NCBI GenBank assembly: GCA_946481035.1
Contig: CAMLNK010000141.1
Location: forward strand, 1-8,178
From: an uncultured Dyadobacter sp.
GTDB taxonomy: Bacteria > Bacteroidota > Bacteroidia > Cytophagales > Spirosomataceae
DNA: 8,178 bases
Reading direction: 5' to 3'
Shown here piece by piece: positions 1 to 4,754 of this stretch. The notes under the pieces were generated by a model that worked only from the letters and a program-made list of their open reading frames with translations, did no database searches and was not told where the DNA came from. The position numbers and the translations under genes were made by a program. How positions within the stretch are numbered: position 1 is the stretch's first letter; the number at the start of each line of letters is the position of its first letter.

Positions 1-739
1 GTTCTGCCCACCGGCGCCGCCTGAGCGGTAAGTATCCCAGGTAATGTCGGCCATGTTCACCTCGATCTCGATGTTGTCGTCCGCGAGCGGGTACACATAC
101 ACGGAGGTGAAGGACGTATGCCGACGCGCATTGGAGTCGAATGGTGAAATGCGGACGAGGCGGTGAACGCCGTTCTCCGATTTCAGGTTACCATAGGCAT
201 ATTCGCCGTCGATTTCGAGGGTCACGGATTTTACTCCGGCCACATCGCCATCCTGCAAATCCACCTGGCGCACCTTGTAACCATTCTTTTCCGCCCACAT
301 GATGTACATCCGCATGAGCATCGACGCCCAGTCCTGCGACTCGGTACCGCCCGCTCCTGCGTTGATTTCGATCACGGCAGGCAGTTCGTCGCCTTCTTCG
401 CCCATCATTTTCCTGAACTCGATTTCGTCCAGCTTATCGGCGAGTTTTTTGCCTTCTTCATCCACCTCATCTTCGGTGGCTTCATCGGCTTCATAAAATT
501 CCCAAATCGTGTCCAGGTCGTCGCGCAGGCGGGCGAGTTCTTCGTATCCGTTGGTCCAGAATTTCAGACCACGGATTTCTTTCATCACTTTTTCCGCACG
601 CGTCGAATCGTTCCAGAATTCGGGTTGAACAGTCTGTTGTTCAAGTTGTCCTAGCTGTTGTTTTCGGTTAGCGTAGTCAAAGATACCTCCCCAAAGCCTC
701 AACACGGGCTTTCAAGTCTTTCAATTGCTCTGCAGTCAT
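1..739 (-). CDS. prfB: Peptide chain release factor 2 (RF2), N-terminal part, with programmed +1 frameshift
   Basis: RF2 recognises UGA and UAA stop codons in the ribosomal A site and triggers release of the finished peptide. Reading the minus strand from the ATG at 739 gives 20 codons (MTAEQLKDLK...RYL) and then an in-frame TGA at 677-679. Skipping one base continues the protein (DYANRKQQL...) for 226 codons to the window edge. Family hallmarks are visible: a conserved AGAGGTESQDW segment, the tripeptide anticodon SPF in RISPFDSNARR that specifies RF2 rather than RF1, and the catalytic GGQ in SGGAGGQN, which forms the last visible residues. About 246 residues are present of a usual 360 or so; the C-terminus lies outside the window. 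The start is the only ATG ahead of the frameshift site, has no Shine-Dalgarno and follows an A-rich leader. I saw no clear promoter. Identification is secure. Confidence 0.96.
676..692 (-). promoter_or_regulatory. prfB programmed +1 ribosomal frameshift site
   Basis: On the minus strand the site reads GGGGAGG, TAT, CTT, TGA, C: a Shine-Dalgarno-like stimulator (686-692), three spacer bases, the slippery CTT codon (680-682), and a UGA stop in the poor UGAC context (676-679). This is the architecture known for bacterial prfB. When RF2 is scarce, termination at UGA is slow, the ribosome slips +1 and full-length RF2 is made, giving autoregulation. The downstream frame stays open and encodes conserved RF2 sequence, so this is not a mutation. 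Confidence 0.95.
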
Positions 740-792
740 TGAATTTTTTGAATTTAAGTTAATAATAAACGCTTCGCTGTCAGGTTTTGGCG

Positions 793-852
793 GGGGTGGT
801 CAAGTTTGGTCATGAGTAGTCATGATTTGTCAGGTGTGGTCATTCGTTGTGA
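793..852 (-). repeat. Left array of degenerate TGAC decamers, inverted relative to the right array
   Basis: Read on the minus strand, five tandem 10-base units follow one another: TGACCACACC (842-833), TGACAAATCA (832-823), TGACTACTCA (822-813), TGACCAAACT (812-803) and TGACCACCCC (802-793). Just inside, toward the S23 gene, is TCACAACGAATGAC (852-839), which recurs with one mismatch in the right array in opposite orientation. The array lies between the S23 stop codon and the prfB start. Units share TGAC at the first four positions and are loose elsewhere. Confidence 0.85.
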
Positions 853-866
853 CTGGCCCTACTTGA

Positions 867-1229
867 TCACCGGAAGCCGTTACCTATTGTTTTAATGTAG
901 TTGTTAAGCTTAATGGATAACAACTCGCAAAGTTGGTTCAATTCTGTGAATTTTTCCCTAGAAATCAGATTCCTGTTCAATGCTTTGGTAAGCCAGGTTA
1001 CCGTCTCTCTTAAAGAACCTCGCGAATAGTAGCAGAAGTTCAGATTTTCTTTATAATGGTATCTTCCAAAGCCTTCGGCGATATTTGCAGCAATGGAGTC
1101 TGCGGAGCGGATCAGTTGTTTACCAAATGCATCTTTCACAAAATAGCTCCATTCATCCACAATCCGCCATATTTCGTCGCCAATCCGCATCGCCAGCCGG
1201 TATACTTGCAATTCTTCCAGTTTCATCAT
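867..1229 (-). CDS. Four-helix-bundle protein of the S23 / 23S rRNA intervening-sequence protein family
   Basis: A 120-residue protein of the family first found as ORFs inside 23S rRNA intervening sequences and now common as free-standing genes in Bacteroidota; the Avd protein of diversity-generating retroelements shares the fold. The diagnostic stretch is residues 41-76: RSADSIAANIAEGFGR, then an aromatic-rich segment and SRGSLRET, where the family usually has an A/S-RGSL-E motif. The whole sequence looks alpha-helical, and its length is normal for the family. Two ATGs sit in tandem (1229 and 1226); the first is taken, without ribosome-binding-site support for either. No rRNA or reverse transcriptase gene is nearby, so neither an rRNA intervening sequence nor a retroelement explains it. 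The gene is bracketed by inverted TGAC-decamer arrays, suggesting that gene and arrays form one unit. Molecular function is unknown; nucleic-acid binding is plausible from Avd but is inference here. Confidence 0.88.
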   Translation of the reverse strand: MMKLEELQVYRLAMRIGDEIWRIVDEWSYFVKDAFGKQLIRSADSIAANIAEGFGRYHYKENLNFCYYSRGSLRETVTWLTKALNRNLISREKFTELNQLCELLSIKLNNYIKTIGNGFR

Positions 1230-1301
1230 GCAGCCCGTTTGTTACGACATTGATACGCCAGAATCTCCCTTTGGTAACAACTTGTAATAACCTTATCAGC
1301 T

Positions 1302-1422
1302 TCACAACAAATGACTTCCTGACTAGACTTGACCACACCTGACTATTTCCTGACCACACTTGACAAATTCTGACTATACCTGACCAGACCAGACTATTTC
1401 CTGACCAATTTCTGACGATAAT
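1302..1422 (+). repeat. Right array of degenerate TGAC decamers
   Basis: The array begins with TCACAACAAATGAC (1302-1315), the inverted counterpart of 839-852. Units of 10 or 11 bases then follow in tandem from 1320: TGACTAGACT, TGACCACACC, TGACTATTTCC, TGACCACACT, TGACAAATTC, TGACTATACC, TGACCAGACC, AGACTATTTCC, TGACCAATTTC, TGACGATAAT. Some are near-duplicates: 1330 and 1351, and 1340 and 1391. TGACCACACCTGAC at 1330-1343 is an exact inverted match to 829-842 on the other side of the S23 gene. The array runs up to the -7 box of lpdA. Confidence 0.88.
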
Positions 1423-1425
1423 TGT

Positions 1426-1433
1426 TACCTTTG
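1426..1433 (+). promoter_or_regulatory. Bacteroidota -7 promoter element upstream of lpdA
   Basis: TACCTTTG matches the Bacteroidota -7 consensus TAnnTTTG at every fixed position. It lies 46 bases before the lpdA ATG, giving an expected leader of roughly 40 bases. No good TTTG sits at the expected -33 distance; that region is occupied by the last TGAC units (1402-1422), so the array overlaps the upstream half of this promoter. Confidence 0.6.
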
Positions 1434-1479
1434 CGTCAAAATTTTGTCAACCCATTTCGTACAATAAAAATACCGGAAA

Positions 1480-2877
1480 ATGGCTCAAACATATGATGTG
1501 ATTGTAATTGGTAGCGGCCCCGGGGGTTATCCCGCAGCCATTCGTGCTTCCCAATTAGGACTTAAAGTTGCTATTGTTGAAAAAGAAAGTTTAGGAGGAA
1601 TTTGCCTTAACTGGGGCTGTATCCCAACGAAAGCGCTGCTGAAAAGTGCTCAGGTATTCGAGTACATCAAGCATTCAAAAGATTACGGTATTAATGTAAA
1701 CGAATCTTCGGCTGATTTCGGTGCGGTAATCAAACGCAGCCGCGGCGTGGCCGATACCATGAGCAAGGGGGTGTCGTTCCTGATGAAAAAGAACAAGATC
1801 GACGTCATCATGGGTGCCGGTAAAGTGAAAGGTCAGAAAACGGTTGAGGTAACGGACAAGGATGGCAAAAAGACCGATTACAGCGCTTCAAAAGGGGTAA
1901 TCATCGCAACCGGCGCACGCGCTCGTGAGTTGCCGAACATCAAGCTCGACGGACAAAAGATCATCGAATACCGCAAGGCGATGAGCCTCGAAAAACAGCC
2001 TGCTTCCATGCTGGTAATCGGTTCGGGTGCGATCGGGATGGAGTTTGCTTATGTTTATAACTCAATGGGAACCAAGGTTACCGTAGTGGAATTCCTCCCT
2101 AATCTGGTTCCGGTTGAAGACGAAGAGATTTCAAAAGAAATCGCGAAGCAATACAAGAAGATCGGTATCGAAACTTTGGTTAACTCTTCGGTTGAGAAAG
2201 TGGATACCAGCGGCAAAGGCTGTAAAGTGACTGTGAAAACTCCGGATGGCGAAAAAACCTTCGAAGTGGATGTAGTGCTTTCGGCGGCAGGTATTGTTTC
2301 AAATATCGAAAACATCGGTCTGGAAGAAACAGGTATCAAAACCGATAAAGGCAAAATCGTAGTAAACGAATGGTACGAAACCAGCGTTCCAGGATTCTAT
2401 GCGATCGGTGACTGTACCCCTGGCCAGGCATTGGCACACGTGGCAACAGCCGAAGGTATCATCTGCGCTGAGAAAATCGCAGGTCATAAAACCGAAGCAT
2501 TGGATTACGGTAACATCCCGGGATGTACTTACTGCCAGCCTGAAATCGCATCGGTAGGCTTCACCGAGAAAAAGGCGAAAGAGGCGGGTTACGATATCAA
2601 AGTAGGTAAATTCCCATTCAAAGCGTCTGGTAAGGCGGTAGGAGCAGGCGTTACCGACGGTTTCGTAAAAGTAATCTTCGACGCGAAATACGGCGAATTC
2701 CTTGGAGCCCACATGATCGGCGCGAACGTAACGGAAATGATCGCTGAGGTAGTAGTGGCCCGCAAGCTGGAAACTACTTCGCACGAAATCATGCGCGCGA
2801 TCCACCCGCATCCAACCATGTCGGAAGCGTTGAAAGGCGCAACTGAGGCGGCTTATGGGGAGGCGATTGATTTGTAA
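1480..2877 (+). CDS. lpdA: Dihydrolipoyl dehydrogenase (E3 component)
   Basis: A cytoplasmic FAD enzyme that reoxidises dihydrolipoamide with NAD+ in pyruvate, 2-oxoglutarate or branched-chain 2-oxoacid dehydrogenase complexes and the glycine cleavage system. The 465 residues show every landmark in order: the FAD-binding GSGPGG (11-16), redox disulfide CLNWGC (Cys42 and Cys47), NAD-binding GSGAIGMEFA in the middle, the second FAD motif YAIGDCTPG, and the C-terminal dimer-interface HPHPTMSE, with catalytic His444 and Glu449. Length is normal and no key residue is missing. The ATG at 1480 starts right before the FAD fold, has an A-rich leader and no Shine-Dalgarno. It stands alone, without E1 or E2 genes, so it probably serves several complexes. 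A -7 box precedes it and a hairpin terminator lies at 2963-3000. Confidence 0.97.
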   Translation: MAQTYDVIVIGSGPGGYPAAIRASQLGLKVAIVEKESLGGICLNWGCIPTKALLKSAQVFEYIKHSKDYGINVNESSADFGAVIKRSRGVADTMSKGVSFLMKKNKIDVIMGAGKVKGQKTVEVTDKDGKKTDYSASKGVIIATGARARELPNIKLDGQKIIEYRKAMSLEKQPASMLVIGSGAIGMEFAYVYNSMGTKVTVVEFLPNLVPVEDEEISKEIAKQYKKIGIETLVNSSVEKVDTSGKGCKVTVKTPDGEKTFEVDVVLSAAGIVSNIENIGLEETGIKTDKGKIVVNEWYETSVPGFYAIGDCTPGQALAHVATAEGIICAEKIAGHKTEALDYGNIPGCTYCQPEIASVGFTEKKAKEAGYDIKVGKFPFKASGKAVGAGVTDGFVKVIFDAKYGEFLGAHMIGANVTEMIAEVVVARKLETTSHEIMRAIHPHPTMSEALKGATEAAYGEAIDL

Positions 2878-2885
2878 AAGAACCG

Positions 2886-2920
2886 CCGACGGCCGACCAT
2901 AGACCGCCGAGTGCCAAGTG
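2886..2920 (+). repeat. Array of five degenerate heptamers after lpdA
   Basis: Starting nine bases after the lpdA stop, the sequence divides into 7-base units with a YGAC-like core: CCGACGG, CCGACCA, TAGACCG, CCGAGTG, CCAAGTG. The last two are eroded. It has the same orientation as the array at 3614-3648 and is inverted to 3662-3696. It lies between the lpdA stop and its terminator. Confidence 0.6.
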
Positions 2921-2962
2921 AGTACCGGATGTCATTTGTTGGAAGTCATACTATTGAATGCG

Positions 2963-3000
2963 CAATGCCCGGGAGTTTTCTCGGGCATTGTTTATTTTTA
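2963..3000 (+). terminator. Rho-independent terminator of lpdA
   Basis: CAATGCCCG (2963-2971) pairs perfectly with CGGGCATTG (2982-2990) around a 10-base loop, followed by the T-rich run TTTATTTTTA (2991-3000). It lies about 85 bases after the lpdA stop. The rest of 2878-3140 holds only the heptamer array and the leader of the next gene; I see no further gene there. Confidence 0.88.
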
Positions 3001-3140
3001 CGTAAAACACTGCTCAACTTCCCATGTCTGCAAACGCATTAATCAGGCAATATTCCGAGAATCTGGAAACATTTCTGCGCTTAAATCACGTGGCGGGCAA
3101 ATTGCATCGTGGAAATCCAAACTTTAAAGAGAAACGATCC

Positions 3141-3638
3141 ATGGACATTAGCAGTGACGATGTTTTGCAGCTTTTAAAGAGTTTAAATCAGCATCAAGTC
3201 AAATATCTCCTGGTTGGAGGTATGGCCGGAGTCGTTCACGGCCACATCCGGACTACATTGGATATGGATTTGTGGATCGGAAATACCCACGAAAACACCG
3301 AAGCATTTGTCCGTGCTTTGCTTGAAAATGATGTGGTAGGTGCTGAGCTTCTAAGAACAATGCCGCTTATTTTCGGTTGGACATCTGTCCGCTTTGGAAA
3401 ATCAGGTTTTGAGCTTGATTTGGGACATTCATTAAAGGCATTTGCAGAAAGTGATTTTGATGCCTGTTATCAACGGGCATTGGTCGCCGACTACGACGGT
3501 GTTCCATTTCATGTTATCCATTTGCGCGATCTGATTATCGAGAAAAAGGCGACGGCAAGGAAAAAGGACCTTGCCGATGTGGAGGAATTACAGCGCATTT
3601 GGGAGGAAGAAAACCGACCGCCGACCGCCGACCATTGA
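3141..3638 (+). CDS. Small nucleotidyltransferase-fold protein (DUF6036/AbiEii-like)
   Basis: A 165-residue protein with the minimal nucleotidyltransferase signature: VGGMAGVVHG (GG at 26-27), RTTLDMD with carboxylates Asp41 and Asp43, and a third carboxylate candidate at Asp93 in ELDL. The C-terminal part, RDLIIEKKATARKKDLADVEEL, fits the Lys/Arg-rich segment usual in these proteins. Substrate is unknown. Relatives include toxin-antitoxin and abortive-infection nucleotidyltransferases, but no partner gene is visible, so I do not call a toxin system. The start at 3141 places the fold at a normal distance from the N-terminus. The frame is open back to an ATG at 3024, but those 39 extra residues look unconserved. 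The last residues (about RPPTADH) and the stop codon are encoded by the heptamer array, so the native C-terminus was probably altered. Confidence 0.75.
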   Translation: MDISSDDVLQLLKSLNQHQVKYLLVGGMAGVVHGHIRTTLDMDLWIGNTHENTEAFVRALLENDVVGAELLRTMPLIFGWTSVRFGKSGFELDLGHSLKAFAESDFDACYQRALVADYDGVPFHVIHLRDLIIEKKATARKKDLADVEELQRIWEEENRPPTADH

Positions 3639-3705
3639 TCGCCCAAGGCGTTACAAACACGCGATCGGCCGTCAGTGGTCAGTTGTCGGCGGTCAAAGAC
3701 CGTCA
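3614..3705. repeat. Inverted pair of heptamer arrays between convergent genes
   Basis: The left arm on the plus strand is five 7-mers (3614-3648): CCGACCG, CCGACCG, CCGACCA, TTGATCG, CCCAAGG. The right arm, read on the minus strand from 3696 to 3662, is five 7-mers: TTGACCG, CCGACAA, CTGACCA, CTGACGG, CCGATCG. The arms are imperfect inverted copies around a spacer of about 13 bases, so the transcript could fold into a long imperfect hairpin and may act as a bidirectional terminator. The upstream gene's stop (3636-3638) lies within the left arm. The opposite gene's stop (3705-3703) lies in an outer TGACGG unit. Confidence 0.75.
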
Positions 3706-4701
3706 TTTCACCTTCTGCCTACGCTGCATCGCCTCGCGCCACGTGGTTAATATAATCCCTTCCTTCTCAATATATTTCCGCAATTCGGGATCGATCATGG
3801 CCAGGAAATCGCCCTCCCGGGTAGGCCAGGAGTCGGAGATGTGTGGGAAAACTTCGGTGTGGATGGTGCAATGCATGATTACCATCGTCAGGCCGGGTTT
3901 CAGCTTGCTGATGGCCTCGATATACTTGGCAGTTTTGTATTTCTGCAATGCTTTTTCCGATTTGTCGCCGTTTTCGGGGCCTTTCCAGCCGTAACTGCTG
4001 TTTTCGAGGTCGTCGAGTACCGGTAATCCGGCTCCCCAGAGTTGTTTGCCTACTTTTTGCGTCATTTCAAACCTTTCCGCAATCATCTTCTCCTCACCCC
4101 GAATAGCGGTATTGTGCCCGCCAGGGAACATCACCGGAATTTTTTCCTGCATTCCTACTTTCAAATACCTTTCCAGAAACTCGGGCGTCGCGAAAAGCGT
4201 GCCCATGTGCGAGTCCAGGTGTGTGGGCTCGAAACCCATCGTGCGGGCGCGTTCGAGTTGCGCGCGGATTTCGGTCTCTACTTCGTCCGGCGACGCATTT
4301 TTGACCACATCCGCCACGCTTCGCCATAGTGCGCCTTCCGTGTCGGTAAGTCCTTTAACCTGGTTCTTCCCCGCCAGCGGCCCCCAGCGATATTCCTTCC
4401 ATTCGGAAGTCATCGTCAAATGCAGGCCCGCGTCGATATCCTTATTTTCCTTCCAGTAATGCACGAAACCCGGCACCCAGCCGCAGGGCATCATCACACT
4501 TAATGAATTGGCAACCCCCTCACGGATCGCTTTGATAGCGCCCTGGTTGGATTCATAGGACATTCCCACATCGTCGACGTGGATAATGAGGATCTTTTTG
4601 CCTTTGGGATAACCGAGTTTTTCGGCGTAAGTGGGTTCGGTCGTTTGGGCAAATGCATTGCCCGACAACAGCATTGTGAATAGCAGTAATACTTTCTTCA
4701 T
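3703..4701 (-). CDS. Secreted YdjC/ChbG-family carbohydrate deacetylase
   Basis: A 332-residue exported protein. Residues 1-18 form a signal peptide (MKK, a hydrophobic core, then NAFA|Q). The mature part has the YdjC/ChbG pattern: HVDDVGMS (41-48; the family usually has HADDFGLS), GLHLTMT (92-98), HLDSH (161-165), and a late MVIMH segment. The Asp and His residues of the HxDD and HxDxH motifs are the metal ligands in this family, which removes acetyl groups from N-acetylated sugars; the substrate here cannot be read from sequence. Periplasmic location and glycan processing are inferred. The ATG at 4701 is fixed by the signal peptide. It is divergent from 4755-6284, separated by 53 bases, and convergent with the nucleotidyltransferase gene, sharing the repeat hairpin at its 3' end. 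Confidence 0.85.
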   Translation of the reverse strand: MKKVLLLFTMLLSGNAFAQTTEPTYAEKLGYPKGKKILIIHVDDVGMSYESNQGAIKAIREGVANSLSVMMPCGWVPGFVHYWKENKDIDAGLHLTMTSEWKEYRWGPLAGKNQVKGLTDTEGALWRSVADVVKNASPDEVETEIRAQLERARTMGFEPTHLDSHMGTLFATPEFLERYLKVGMQEKIPVMFPGGHNTAIRGEEKMIAERFEMTQKVGKQLWGAGLPVLDDLENSSYGWKGPENGDKSEKALQKYKTAKYIEAISKLKPGLTMVIMHCTIHTEVFPHISDSWPTREGDFLAMIDPELRKYIEKEGIILTTWREAMQRRQKVK

Positions 4702-4725
4702 AAGCTCATTATTTGGTTATGTTTG
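4693..4725 (+). promoter_or_regulatory. Putative promoter for the gene at 4755
   Basis: TATGTTTG at 4718-4725 matches the Bacteroidota -7 consensus TAnnTTTG. A near-consensus -33 element, TTTC, lies at 4693-4696 with a 21-base spacer. The expected leader is about 25 bases. The -33 half overlaps the first codons of the divergent deacetylase gene, so the two transcripts may interfere. I found no equally good promoter on the minus strand. Confidence 0.5.
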
Positions 4726-4754
4726 CAGTTGATCATTAACAGACTATACATTCC

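Larger units (their letters stand above)
793..1422. mobile_element. Candidate S23 cassette: S23 gene between inverted decamer arrays
   Basis: This segment of about 630 bases sits in the divergent gap between prfB and lpdA and consists only of the S23 gene and two inverted TGAC arrays (793-852 and 1302-1422). The inner borders share a 13/14 inverted repeat (839-852 with 1302-1315), and the arrays share a perfect 14-base inverted repeat (829-842 with 1330-1343). There is no transposase, and I could identify no target-site duplication. A single insertion is inferred from the architecture, not shown. The alternative is that the arrays are regulatory sites that grew in place. Confidence 0.4.

Noticed and set aside
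163..654. Open frame on the plus strand opposite prfB
   Set aside because: It is an antisense shadow of the conserved prfB coding sequence, with low-complexity Phe/His-rich translation.
677..739. prfB as a pseudogene with an internal stop
   Set aside because: The stop sits in the exact GGGGAGG-TAT-CTT-TGA-C context of programmed frameshifting, and the +1 frame is intact conserved RF2.
867..1229. Avd of a diversity-generating retroelement, or a 23S rRNA intervening sequence
   Set aside because: There is no reverse transcriptase, no template/variable repeat pair and no rRNA sequence in the window; only the fold family is shared.
1056..1359. Short open frames on both strands across the S23 start and the right array
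   Set aside because: They overlap the S23 gene or translate repeat sequence; no family resemblance.
793..1422. CRISPR array
   Set aside because: Units are 7-11 bases and contiguous, with no separate unique spacers of 25-40 bases and no cas genes.
2299..2819. Minus-strand open frames inside lpdA
   Set aside because: Shadows of the conserved E3 coding sequence; no recognisable domain.
3024..3140. Longer nucleotidyltransferase start at 3024
   Set aside because: The extra 39 residues show no family pattern, and the ATG at 3141 places the GG motif at the usual distance from the N-terminus.
3141..3638. Toxin-antitoxin module
   Set aside because: Only the nucleotidyltransferase-like gene is present; no HEPN or other partner is adjacent, the neighbour being a convergent secreted deacetylase.
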